Origin: Stenotrophomonas sp. UBA7346
Lineage (GTDB): Bacteria > Pseudomonadota > Gammaproteobacteria > Xanthomonadales > Xanthomonadaceae
Assembly (NCBI GenBank): GCA_002471015.1
Contig: DKPB01000059.1
Span: 496-64,495, forward strand
Direction of reading: 5' to 3'
Length of the DNA stretch: 64,000 bases
Shown: piece by piece, positions 16,093 through 25,429 of the stretch
Layout: the number at the start of each line of letters is the position of its first letter
How positions within the stretch are numbered: the stretch's first letter is position 1
Position numbers and translations under genes: made by a program
The notes under the pieces: generated by a model
Told to the model about the DNA's origin: nothing
What the model saw: only the letters and a program-made list of their open reading frames with translations
Database searches by the model: none

Positions 16093-17751
16093 TCAGTTGC
16101 GTGACATTTCCGGGTCATGCACGCCAAGCCGGCGCATTTCCAGTACGGTCGGCATGATTGACTCGATGCGGGCATCCACCCGGGCGCGGGTTACGTAGTC
16201 CAGGCCGGGGCGCTTGAGCAGGGCCTGGAACTGGATCAGGGCCTGTTCCGGGCGTCCATTCAGATAGGCGGCCTCGGCATAGGCTTCGCTGGCCCGGCTG
16301 CTGTCACCGGCCAGTTCGCTGGCGCGGGCAAAGGTGGCCTGGAACACCGGGTCGTCGGCCGAGCGCGCCAGCAACGGCCGCAGCATCGCCTGCGCGCGCT
16401 GCCCGGCCTCGGTGCCGCCTTGTTCGTTGAGCACGGCGGCGTAGGTGAGGGCGACCGGGCGGTTCTGCGGCAGGCGCTTGATCAAGGCGTCAAAGCGTCG
16501 GTTGGCCTCGGTGTGCTGGCCGCTGCGCGATTCCGCCTCGCCCAGCGCCAGCTCCACCCACAGATTGTCCGGGTGCTCGCTTTCCAACTGCTGCAGGTCC
16601 TGCAGGGCCTGGCGGGTGCCGCTGCCGCCGTCGCGCAGGCGGGCGATGGCCACGCCATAGCGCTGGGCGTCGGTCAGCCCGTCCTTCTGGCTGCGCTTGA
16701 GGCCTTCGTATTCGCGGATCAGTTCCGATGGGGTGGGCGCGCTGAGCACGCGCAGGCGCTCGCGGGCCCAGTCGAACAGGCCGCTGGCCCCGCGTGGCAT
16801 GGCGGCCCCCCCGGCTGGCAGCGACAGTTGCAGCCCGGCCGGCAGCAGGAGGTTGCCGCTGCCCAGCGGGTCGCGGCTGACATCCGGTTCGGACGGGTTG
16901 ACGCGCTCCTGGCGGACCCCGGTGGGGGTCTGCGTGGTCAGCAGCACGGTGTCCTTCTTCATCTGCTCGGCGCGTGCCTTGGCCTCGCTGATGCGGGTGA
17001 TGTTGACCGGGTGGGTGCGCAGGAAGTCGGGGGTGGAATAGCCGCCCTCGTTGCCGCGCATGGCCGCGGACATGCGCTCGAAGAAGCCGGCCATCGCATC
17101 CACGTCGTAGCCGCTGCGGGCCAGTGTGCGGATGCCCAGGCGGTCGGCCTCCGATTCGTTGGAACGGGTGAAATTGATCTGGCGTTGCTGCATCAGGCCC
17201 ATGCCGGAGGTGATCGCGGCCATGGTGGCGTCGCCGGAGGAGTTGCCGCCGGCCTGCTGGGCGGCCACCACCGCTGCCAGCATGCCTAGCAGGATCGGGA
17301 TCTGGTCGCGCTGGGCGCGCTCCACCCCGCGCAGCACGTGCTGCTGGGTGACGTGGGCGATTTCGTGCGACAGCACCGCGGCCACCTCGTCCTCGCGCTC
17401 GGCGGTCAGCACCAGGCCGGCATTCATGCCGATATAGCCGCCGAGGGTGGCAAAGGCGTTGATCTGCCGGTCCTTCATCATGAAGAAGGTGTACTTCTGC
17501 TGCGGCTGGGCGCTGTTGGAGCCCAGCCGGGTGCCCATGGTGTTGAGCCAATCGTTGACCAGCGGGTCGTCCAGCAGGTAGCCGTAGTTGCGCAGCTCGC
17601 GCAGCATCATGCCGCCGTATTCGGCTTGCCGTGCCGGGGTCAGCAGCTCGCCGGCCGAGGAGCCGATGTCCGGCAGCTTGGTGTCATCGGCGCGCGACAG
17701 GGGCGCGGCGAGCGCCAGGGTGACGGCGGTGGCGAGCAGCAGGGTGCGCAA
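16093..17751 (-). CDS. bepA: BepA-like periplasmic M48 metalloprotease with TPR repeats
   Basis: The protein has a signal peptide (LRTLLLATAVTLALAAPLSRA), an M48 peptidase domain with zinc motif SHEIAHVTQQH near residue 118 and a downstream SEADRLG motif with the third ligand. A C-terminal half of helical TPR-like repeats follows. BepA acts in the periplasm on LptD assembly and degrades misassembled outer-membrane proteins. A TTG start at 17751 was chosen because GGAG lies eight bases before it and it gives a clean signal peptide. An ATG at 17817 would add 22 residues with an unlikely N-terminus. About 550 residues is somewhat longer than E. coli BepA (487). Confidence 0.85.
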   Translation of the reverse strand: MRTLLLATAVTLALAAPLSRADDTKLPDIGSSAGELLTPARQAEYGGMMLRELRNYGYLLDDPLVNDWLNTMGTRLGSNSAQPQQKYTFFMMKDRQINAFATLGGYIGMNAGLVLTAEREDEVAAVLSHEIAHVTQQHVLRGVERAQRDQIPILLGMLAAVVAAQQAGGNSSGDATMAAITSGMGLMQQRQINFTRSNESEADRLGIRTLARSGYDVDAMAGFFERMSAAMRGNEGGYSTPDFLRTHPVNITRISEAKARAEQMKKDTVLLTTQTPTGVRQERVNPSEPDVSRDPLGSGNLLLPAGLQLSLPAGGAAMPRGASGLFDWARERLRVLSAPTPSELIREYEGLKRSQKDGLTDAQRYGVAIARLRDGGSGTRQALQDLQQLESEHPDNLWVELALGEAESRSGQHTEANRRFDALIKRLPQNRPVALTYAAVLNEQGGTEAGQRAQAMLRPLLARSADDPVFQATFARASELAGDSSRASEAYAEAAYLNGRPEQALIQFQALLKRPGLDYVTRARVDARIESIMPTVLEMRRLGVHDPEMSRN

Positions 17752-17906
17752 GCAGGGAGCTCCAAAGGGGTAGCAGGGCGGAGGATGACCGGTAAGCACG
17801 GCGCCGGTGTGAAGCACAGGTTAACCTGCTGTGTTCCACCGCTGGCATCGATATCCCGGGCTGTCGGTACCATATACAGACAATGTTTCCAGTCAGGAGT
17901 TTCGTT

Positions 17907-18197
17907 GTGACAACGCAATCCAACACCGGCGGCGTGCCGGAGATCACCATCTACTCCACCGCTGTCTGCCCCTACTGTGTGGCCGCCAAGAACTTCCTGA
18001 AGAGCAAGGGCCAGTCCTGGACCGAGGTCCGTATCGACCTGGACCCGGCCGAGCGCGAAAAGATGATGGCGCTGACCAAGCGCACCAGCGTGCCGCAGAT
18101 CTTCGTGGGTGACGTCCATGTGGGCGGCTACGACGACATGATGGCGCTGCACCGTGCCGGTAAGCTGGAACCGCTGCTGGCCGGGCAGGGCGCATGA
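17907..18197 (+). CDS. grxC: Glutaredoxin 3
   Basis: This small thioltransferase of 96 residues uses glutathione to reduce disulfides in the cytoplasm. The thioredoxin-fold motif CPYC lies near residue 20, with the cis-Pro segment TSVPQIFVGDVHVGGYDD further on, as in GrxC. CAGGAG seven bases before GTG 17907 marks the start, and an upstream ATG at 17883 lacks such a site. Its stop overlaps the start of the next gene by four bases, so the two are probably cotranslated. Confidence 0.93.
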   Translation: MTTQSNTGGVPEITIYSTAVCPYCVAAKNFLKSKGQSWTEVRIDLDPAEREKMMALTKRTSVPQIFVGDVHVGGYDDMMALHRAGKLEPLLAGQGA

Positions 18198-18583
18198 GCG
18201 GCGGCGAAAAGGACCGCCTGGCCGAGTTCACCGAGTTCCGCCAGCGCATGAACCAGCGCATCTTGGCCGAACCCAACCAGGTGGTGCGGCGCTTCTTCGC
18301 GCTGGATACCCAGACCTACCAGGCCGGCGCGCTGGACGTGAAGACCAAGGAGCTGCTGGGCCTGGTGGCCTCGCTGGTGCTGCGCTGTGACGACTGCATC
18401 AGCTACCACGTGGCGCAGTGCAAGGACGCCGGGGTCAGCCGCGAAGAGTTCTTCGAGACCTTCTCGGTCGGCCTGGTGGTGGGCGGATCCATCGTGATTC
18501 CGCACCTGCGGCGGGCGGTGGACTTCCTGGACCAGCTGGAGAGCGGGGCGGCCGAGGCGCCGGCCGGTCACGACCACAGCTGA
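18194..18583 (+). CDS. Carboxymuconolactone decarboxylase / AhpD-like protein
   Basis: The 129-residue protein has the AhpD-like core with CDDCISYH near residue 61, the CxxC-x3-H active site typical of peroxidase-type members of the family. Enzymes of this type reduce peroxides or act as reductase partners, while others are true decarboxylases, and the substrate here is not known. ATGA overlap with grxC supports a shared redox role. Confidence 0.85.
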   Translation: MSGGEKDRLAEFTEFRQRMNQRILAEPNQVVRRFFALDTQTYQAGALDVKTKELLGLVASLVLRCDDCISYHVAQCKDAGVSREEFFETFSVGLVVGGSIVIPHLRRAVDFLDQLESGAAEAPAGHDHS

Positions 18584-18716
18584 ACCCCAGACCTTGGTCC
18601 AGTTGGGGCTGGCGCGGCTGATCAGGCATAATTGACAGTTGAAACCTTTTCAATCGCGCCGGTATCCGGGCAGCCGGATGGCGCATTCCCTCCTCCCTGT
18701 TCGGAATACCTACGAA

Positions 18717-19721
18717 ATGACGCAGACAATCACCGTCATCCGCGGCGATGGCATCGGCCCGGAAATCATGGACGCCACCCTGTTCGTGCTGGACAAGCTG
18801 GGCACGGGCCTGTCCTACGAATTCGCCGACGCCGGCCTGGCCGCCCTGGAAAAGCACGGTGAGCTGATCCCGGCTTCCACCCTGGAGTCGATCACCAAGC
18901 ACAAGGTCGCCCTGAAGAGCCCGCTGACCACCCCGGTCGGTGGCGGTTTCAGCTCGATCAACGTTGCCCTGCGTCGCCAGTTCGACCTGTATGCCAACGT
19001 GCGCCCGGCCATCTCGTTCCCGAACACCAAGTCGCGCTACGAGAACATCAACATGATCACGGTGCGTGAGAACACCGAGGGCGCCTACCTGGCCGAAGGC
19101 CAGGAAGTGTCGGCCGACGGCGAGACCGCGTTCTCCGGCACCCGCATCACCCGCAAGGGCTCCGAGCGCATCGTGCGTTACGCCTTCGAGCTGGCCAAGA
19201 GCACCGGCCGCAAGAAGGTCACCGCCGTGCACAAGGCCAACATCATCAAGTCGACCTCGGGCCTGTTCCTGAACGTTGCCCGTGAAGTTGCCGCCGAGTA
19301 CCCGGAAATCGAATTCCAGGAAATGATCGTCGACAACGCCTGCATGCAGCTGGTGATGCGTCCGGAGCAGTTCGACATCCTGGTCACCACCAACCTGTTC
19401 GGCGACATCATCTCCGACCTGTGCGCCGGTCTGGTCGGTGGCCTGGGCCTGGCCCCGGGTGCCAACATCGGCAAGGACGCAGCGATCTTTGAAGCCGTGC
19501 ACGGCACCGCCCCGGATATCGCCGGCCAGGGCAAGGCCAACCCGGTTGCACTGATGCTGGCAGCTGCACAGATGCTGGACCACGTCGGCCAGCCGGAAAA
19601 CGCCGAGCGCCTGCGCAAGGCCATCGTTGCCACGATGGAAGCCAAGGATTCGCTGACCGGCGACCTGGGCGGCACCGGCACCACCATGGGCTTCGCCCAG
19701 GCCATCGCCAGCCGCGTCTGA
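18717..19721 (+). CDS. icd: Isocitrate dehydrogenase, NAD-type
   Basis: The 334-residue beta-decarboxylating dehydrogenase begins TITVIRGDGIGPEIM. NTEGAYLAEGQE, KANIIKST and the metal-binding DIISDLCAGLVGGLGLAPGANIG motifs match the short isocitrate/isopropylmalate dehydrogenase family. HGTAPDIAG near residue 262 is the nucleotide-binding loop. Homologues in Xanthomonadaceae are annotated as NAD-dependent isocitrate dehydrogenase, but homoisocitrate- or isopropylmalate-type activity cannot be excluded by eye. ATG 18717 was chosen over an in-frame start at 18639 because the family N-terminus begins here. Confidence 0.88.
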   Translation: MTQTITVIRGDGIGPEIMDATLFVLDKLGTGLSYEFADAGLAALEKHGELIPASTLESITKHKVALKSPLTTPVGGGFSSINVALRRQFDLYANVRPAISFPNTKSRYENINMITVRENTEGAYLAEGQEVSADGETAFSGTRITRKGSERIVRYAFELAKSTGRKKVTAVHKANIIKSTSGLFLNVAREVAAEYPEIEFQEMIVDNACMQLVMRPEQFDILVTTNLFGDIISDLCAGLVGGLGLAPGANIGKDAAIFEAVHGTAPDIAGQGKANPVALMLAAAQMLDHVGQPENAERLRKAIVATMEAKDSLTGDLGGTGTTMGFAQAIASRV

Positions 19722-19748
19722 TTGCAGTTGCGGTAGTGAGTGGTACGC

Positions 19749-19776
19749 AAAACGGAGCGCGCAAGCGCTCCGTTTT
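19749..19776 (+). terminator. Intrinsic terminator after icd
   Basis: AAAACGGAGCGC (19749-19760), loop GCAA, GCGCTCCGTTTT (19765-19776): a perfect 12-bp stem ending in a T run, 28 bases after the icd stop. Confidence 0.9.
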
Positions 19777-19783
19777 CGTTGAT

Positions 19784-19895
19784 GTAGTGCCGAGCCATGC
19801 TCGGCAGGGACCTTCCCAGGGTCAGCTGTAGTGCCGAGCCATGCTCGGCTGTGGCATTACCGATAAGGCCTCTGCCGAGCATGGCTCGGCACTAC
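19784..19895. repeat. Cluster of three SMAG-type (GTAG) palindromes
   Basis: Three near-identical 23-base palindromes occur: 19784-19806 and 19828-19850 beginning GTAGTGCCGAGCC, and 19873-19895 in the opposite orientation ending GGCTCGGCACTAC. Each folds into a stem of about 9 bp (TGCCGAGC/GCTCGGCA). GTAG at one end is the hallmark of SMAG REP-like elements of Stenotrophomonas. The opposed copies can also form a larger cruciform. They lie between the converging icd and Bax-inhibitor genes. Confidence 0.85.
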
Positions 19896-19901
19896 AAAAC
19901 A

Positions 19902-19930
19902 GCAAAGGGCGCCCAATGGGCGCCCTTTGC
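19902..19930 (-). terminator. Terminator hairpin after the Bax inhibitor-1 gene
   Basis: GCAAAGGGCGCCCA (19902-19915) is the inverse of TGGGCGCCCTTTGC (19917-19930). It lies 22 bases beyond the stop of the minus-strand gene at 19952. Confidence 0.75.
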
Positions 19931-19951
19931 ATGCAATCTTCAGCAACAGCC

Positions 19952-20713
19952 TCAATTGCGCGATTGCAGCTTCGACAGCAGTCGCAGGAACTCGATGTAC
20001 AGCCATACCAGGGTGACCATCAGGCCGAACGCGCCGTACCACTCCATGTACTTCGGTGCCCCGGCTTCCACGCCGCTTTCGATGAAGTCGAAATCCAGCA
20101 CCAGGTTCAGCGCGGCAATCACCACCACGAACAGGCTGAAACCGATGCCGATCAGGCCCGACTCGTGGATATACGGAATGTTGATGTTGAAGAAGCCAAG
20201 CACGATGGTGGCCAGATAGACCAAGGCGATGCCGCCGGTTGCGGCAACCACGCCCAGCTTGAAGTTCTCGGTGGCCTTGATCAGGCCACTGCGGTAGGCG
20301 AACAGCAGCGCGAACAAGGTGCCGAAGGTCAGGATCACGGCCTGGAACACGATGCCGTTGAAGCGTGCTTCGTAGATGGCCGAGATCGCGCCCAGGAACA
20401 GGCCTTCGGCCAGGGCATACAGCGGTGCGCTGACCGGCGCCCAGCTCTTCTTGAAGATGGTCACCAGTGACAGGATGAAGCCGACGATCATGCCGCCCCA
20501 CAGGTACAGCTTGGCGGCCGGCAGCAGCTCGCCGTTCTCGCCCAGGGTGCCGTTCCAGGCAAACGCGGCGGTGAGCACGGCCAGCAACAACAGGATGCCG
20601 GTCTTGTTGACGGTGCCATTGATGCTCATCGCATCGGCGCCGCGTGACACCACGCTGCCGTTGCCAAGGTCGAGGAAGGTGGATTCGGAAAGGGCAGGGT
20701 TGCCGCTGCGCAT
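19952..20713 (-). CDS. Bax inhibitor-1 / YccA family membrane protein
   Basis: The 253-residue integral membrane protein has about seven hydrophobic segments and the BI-1 features LLLLAVLTAAFAWN, FKKSWAPVSAPLYALAEGLFLGAISAIYE and a polar C-terminus. Bacterial homologues (YccA, YetJ) modulate the FtsH protease or conduct calcium, and the role here is not known. ATG 20713 has GGAG at the right distance. An upstream ATG at 20770 lies in promoter-like sequence. Confidence 0.88.
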   Translation of the reverse strand: MRSGNPALSESTFLDLGNGSVVSRGADAMSINGTVNKTGILLLLAVLTAAFAWNGTLGENGELLPAAKLYLWGGMIVGFILSLVTIFKKSWAPVSAPLYALAEGLFLGAISAIYEARFNGIVFQAVILTFGTLFALLFAYRSGLIKATENFKLGVVAATGGIALVYLATIVLGFFNINIPYIHESGLIGIGFSLFVVVIAALNLVLDFDFIESGVEAGAPKYMEWYGAFGLMVTLVWLYIEFLRLLSKLQSRN

Positions 20714-20853
20714 GCAAGTCTCCGTTGCGGATGAAAGGGGCGGGTACTGCGTCAAGCATACCCGTATCAATTGAAGTGAAATTTACCGTTGACAGACCGG
20801 GCTGCAGTTACGACAATAGCCGACCTTTCCGGGGCACCGGAGAGATTCACCGC

Positions 20854-20930
20854 CGGGGTATAGCGCAGTCTGGTAGCGCGCCTGCTTTGGGAGCAGGATG
20901 TCGGGGGTTCGAATCCCTCTACCCCGACCA
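20854..20930 (+). tRNA. tRNA-Pro(TGG)
   Basis: 77 bases with encoded CCA. Acceptor CGGGGTA pairs with TACCCCG, anticodon stem CCTGC/GCAGG encloses TTTGGGA (anticodon TGG), and the T arm is GGGGGTTCGAATCCCTC. It is first in a cluster of six tRNA genes. Confidence 0.95.
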
Positions 20931-20974
20931 TCCAATGCACCAAGCGCGCGTTGGAGTGCGACAATCCGGTCAGA

Positions 20975-21051
20975 GCGCCCGTAGCTCAACTGGATAGAGC
21001 ACCGGCCTTCTAAGCCGGCGGTTACAGGTTCGATTCCTGTCGGGCGCGCCA
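20975..21051 (+). tRNA. tRNA-Arg(TCT)
   Basis: 77 bases with encoded CCA. Acceptor GCGCCCG pairs with CGGGCGC, anticodon stem CCGGC/GCCGG with loop CTTCTAA gives anticodon TCT. Confidence 0.95.
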
Positions 21052-21087
21052 TATGGTGCATGCGGCAGGTGTGTTTCAGGTTTCAGT

Positions 21088-21165
21088 GGTGGCTGTAGCT
21101 CAGTTGGTTAGAGTACCGGATTGTGATTCCGGTGGTCGGGGGTTCGAATCCCCTCAGCCACCCCA
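21088..21165 (+). tRNA. tRNA-His(GTG)
   Basis: 78 bases including the extra 5' G (position -1) of tRNA-His and CCA. Anticodon stem CCGGA/TCCGG encloses TTGTGAT (anticodon GTG). Confidence 0.94.
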
Positions 21166-21242
21166 CTGTTTCAAGGGCCCGATGTTGAATTGGGCTTGCA
21201 GAAAAAACAGGATGCGGATATTATTTGCACCCTGATTTTTCA

Positions 21243-21318
21243 GGGCTGTTAGCTCAGTTGGTAGAGCAGTTGACTCTTAATCAATAGGTCCAAGGTTCGA
21301 ATCCTTGACAGCCCACCA
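21243..21318 (+). tRNA. tRNA-Lys(CTT), copy 1
   Basis: 76 bases with CCA. Acceptor GGGCTGT pairs with ACAGCCC, and anticodon loop CTCTTAA gives CTT. It is identical to the copy at 21431-21506, and each copy is followed by its own terminator. Confidence 0.95.
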
Positions 21319-21321
21319 TAT

Positions 21322-21353
21322 AAAAAGCCATCGGAGCAATCCGGTGGCTTTTT
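21322..21353 (+). terminator. Terminator after tRNA-Lys copy 1
   Basis: AAAAAGCCATCGGA (21322-21335) pairs with TCCGGTGGCTTTTT (21340-21353) with one G-T pair and a 4-base loop, ending in a T run. Confidence 0.85.
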
Positions 21354-21430
21354 CCTTATAAGTGTAAGCCCTGCATTTTTGGGCTTGGTGCGAAGACGCC
21401 TTGCGGTGTATCATTCGGCCACAGGTTTCA

Positions 21431-21506
21431 GGGCTGTTAGCTCAGTTGGTAGAGCAGTTGACTCTTAATCAATAGGTCCAAGGTTCGAATCCTTGACAGC
21501 CCACCA
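21431..21506 (+). tRNA. tRNA-Lys(CTT), copy 2
   Basis: 76 bases, identical to the copy at 21243-21318, with CCA and anticodon CTT. The ten bases just upstream (TTTCAGGGCT region) are shared with copy 1, indicating local duplication. Confidence 0.95.
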
Positions 21507-21511
21507 AGTTC

Positions 21512-21543
21512 AAAGCCATCGGCGCAGGTCGGTGGCTTTTTTC
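21512..21543 (+). terminator. Terminator after tRNA-Lys copy 2
   Basis: AAAGCCATCG (21512-21521) pairs with CGGTGGCTTT (21530-21539) and runs into TTTT. It resembles the terminator after copy 1. Confidence 0.75.
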
Positions 21544-21619
21544 TTGCACGGTACGATGTGTTCAGCCCGGCTTCCGCTTTGTCGGCGGGCCTGCAACAAT
21601 GCGCACCTGAACCGGTATT

Positions 21620-21704
<85 letters not shown>

Positions 21705-21881
21705 GTGCCCGGTCTGTCCTGCCCGCCCGGGCACCCTCCGACTGCCCTGAATGGCCGGCAACTGCTGGCGGCGGCAGCCGTTATCAGCGAAACTAGAGGG
21801 CTGCGGCCAAAATCCGCGTCTCACGTCGTATCAACCACCACATCGTGCCGGGGGCCGTCGCCACCGGTGGCAGGAGTCAAC

Positions 21882-23177
21882 ATGCAAGCTTCGATCGAAT
21901 CCACCGGCAACCTGGAACGCCGCCTGAGCTTCTCGCTGCCGGCCGACCGTCTGCAGACCCATATCAACGGTCGCCTGGGCGAAATCGCGCGCACCGCGCG
22001 CATCAAGGGTTTCCGCCAGGGCAAGGTGCCGGCCAAGGTGATCGAGCAGCGTTTTGGCCCGCAGGTGCGCGCCGAGGCGATGGATGGCCTGCTGCGCGAA
22101 ACCTTCGATGCCGCGCTGCGTGAGCATGCGCTGCGCATTGCCGGCAACCCGCGCATCGACAAGGCCGGTGAGGGCGAATTCGATTTCGTCGCCACCGTCG
22201 AGCTGATCCCGGACTTCGGCGATGTCGACGTGACCAAGCTCAACGTCGTGCGCCACACCGCTGAAATCAGCGATGCCGACATTGACCAGATGATCGAGAA
22301 CCTGCGCGCCCAGCGCCGTACCTGGAAGCCGGTTGCGCGCGGCGCCCAGGAAGGCGACCTGGTCGGCCTGGAAACCTGGTCGCAGGCGGGTGAAGAGCGT
22401 CTGCCGGCCGAAGGCGTTGAAAAGGGCACCATCGTGATCGGCCAGGGCATGATGTTCGACCAGATCGAGCAGGGCCTGATCGGCCTGGCCAAGGGCGAGG
22501 AAAAGACCCTGGACGTGACCTTCCCGGCGGACTGGCGCGTGCCGGCGCTGGCGGGCAAGACCGTGCAGGTCACGGTCAAGGCCACCGAAGTGTCCGAGCA
22601 GGAAGTGCCAGCCGTGGATGCTGCCTTCATCAAGAGCTTTGGCGTCAAGAATGGCGACGTGGAGCAGTTCCGTGCCGACATCCGTTCCAACCTGGAGCGC
22701 GAGCTCAAGGGTGCGCTGATGAACCGCCTGCGCCGTGAAGTGGGTGAGCAGCTGATTGCCGCCTATTCCTCGGTCGAGCTGCCGCCGCGTCTGGTCGAGG
22801 GTGAAGCCCGCTCGATGCTGGCCCAGCAGGTTGATGCCATCCGTCGCCAGGGCGGCAACCCGGGCGAAGTGCCGGCCGATGCCCACGAAGGCTTCAAGGA
22901 CGCCGCTGCCAAGCGCGTGCTGGTTGGCCTGCTGGTCGGTGAAGTGGCCCGCAAGAACGAGCTGCGCCTGGACCCGAAGCGCCTGAACGAAACCATGCGC
23001 CTGATCGCCTCGACCTACGAAGAGCCGGAGCAGGTCATTGAGATGTACCGCAACGACCCCCAGCTTATGGCTGGCCTGCAGAACCGCGTGATGGAAGAGC
23101 AGGTGATCGACTGGATCGCCGAGCGTGCCCAGCACACCGAGCAGGCGTTGACGTTCCAGGAAGCCATCCGCCAGTAA
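21882..23177 (+). CDS. tig: Trigger factor
   Basis: Trigger factor is the ribosome-bound chaperone and prolyl isomerase that meets nascent chains. The product of 431 residues starts MQASIESTGNLERRLSFSLPA. It contains the ribosome-binding loop motif GFRQGKVP near residue 44, a central FKBP-like domain (GDLVGLETW) and a helical C-terminal domain. CAGGAG nine bases before ATG 21882 sets the start, and reading further upstream would enter tRNA-Leu. The gene begins the conserved tig-clpP-clpX-lon-hupB series. Confidence 0.97.
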   Translation: MQASIESTGNLERRLSFSLPADRLQTHINGRLGEIARTARIKGFRQGKVPAKVIEQRFGPQVRAEAMDGLLRETFDAALREHALRIAGNPRIDKAGEGEFDFVATVELIPDFGDVDVTKLNVVRHTAEISDADIDQMIENLRAQRRTWKPVARGAQEGDLVGLETWSQAGEERLPAEGVEKGTIVIGQGMMFDQIEQGLIGLAKGEEKTLDVTFPADWRVPALAGKTVQVTVKATEVSEQEVPAVDAAFIKSFGVKNGDVEQFRADIRSNLERELKGALMNRLRREVGEQLIAAYSSVELPPRLVEGEARSMLAQQVDAIRRQGGNPGEVPADAHEGFKDAAAKRVLVGLLVGEVARKNELRLDPKRLNETMRLIASTYEEPEQVIEMYRNDPQLMAGLQNRVMEEQVIDWIAERAQHTEQALTFQEAIRQ

Positions 23178-23244
23178 GCTGGTGGCGTTTGATCCCCGCG
23201 CCCTGGCGCGGGGAGTCCACTCCCAAGTACAGGTGCCTCACGAA

Positions 23245-23871
23245 ATGGACAACCGAGCCAAAGCATTGAACATGGTTCCGATGGTGGTCGAGCAGACCAG
23301 CCGCGGCGAGCGCGCCTACGATATCTATTCGCGCCTGCTGAAGGAGCGCCTGATTTTCCTGGTGGGTCCGATCGACGACCACATGGCGAACCTGGTGGTG
23401 GCGCAGCTGCTGTTCCTGGAAGCGGACAACCCGGAAAAGGACATCAGCATCTACATCAACTCGCCCGGTGGCGTGGTCACCGCCGGCATGGCGATCTACG
23501 ACACCATGCAGTACATCAAGCCCGACGTGAGCACCATCTGCGTGGGCCAGGCGGCCTCGATGGGCGCGCTGCTGCTGGCGTCCGGTGCGGCCGGCAAGCG
23601 CTATGCACTGCCGAACTCGCGGGTGATGATCCACCAGCCGCTGGGCGGCTTCCAGGGCCAGGCCACGGATATCGACATCCACGCCCGTGAAATCCTGACC
23701 CTGCGTTCGCGCCTGAACGAGGTGCTGGCCAAGCACACCGGCCAGTCGCTGGAGACCATCGCGCGCGATACCGAGCGCGATAACTTCAAGAGCGCGGCCG
23801 ATGCGATGGCCTATGGCCTGGTCGATCAGGTGCTGGAACGCCGTCCGGACGAGTCCATCCAGCCGGCCTGA
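23245..23871 (+). CDS. clpP: ATP-dependent Clp protease proteolytic subunit
   Basis: ClpP is the serine protease barrel that partners ClpX or ClpA. The 208-residue protein shows YINSPGG, the nucleophile Ser in GQAASMGALLL, the active His in MIHQPLGG, and a conserved Asp in the helix after it. The first residues (MDNRAKALNMVPMVVEQ) suggest an N-terminal propeptide of about ten residues. It is 67 bases after tig and 127 before clpX. Confidence 0.97.
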   Translation: MDNRAKALNMVPMVVEQTSRGERAYDIYSRLLKERLIFLVGPIDDHMANLVVAQLLFLEADNPEKDISIYINSPGGVVTAGMAIYDTMQYIKPDVSTICVGQAASMGALLLASGAAGKRYALPNSRVMIHQPLGGFQGQATDIDIHAREILTLRSRLNEVLAKHTGQSLETIARDTERDNFKSAADAMAYGLVDQVLERRPDESIQPA

Positions 23872-23998
23872 GTCTGCAAGTGGCCGAAAATACGGCGTTT
23901 TTCGCAGGGTCGGAACTGGACTGGCGTCCATCCGGCCCTGTGCTATTCTCGAATTTGAACCCCCTGTTCAGAGGGGGAAGCAACTGGGTAAGCGAAGC

Positions 23999-25288
<1,290 letters not shown>

Positions 25289-25361
25289 ACCGGGTGAGGG
25301 GCAGGGTGAACGGGGTAGTGCCCATTCATCCGTCCGCGCCGCAAGGCTCTTGCAACACTCC

Positions 25362-25396
25362 GCCGATGGCCCCATAACGGGGCCATCGGCTTTTTT
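25362..25396 (+). terminator. Intrinsic terminator after clpX
   Basis: GCCGATGGCCCC (25362-25373), loop ATAAC, GGGGCCATCGGC (25379-25390) and six T bases. It separates clpX from lon, which therefore probably has its own promoter. Confidence 0.93.
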
Positions 25397-25429
25397 ATTC
25401 AGCCTCCACCGAATTCCACGGAGCCCCCC

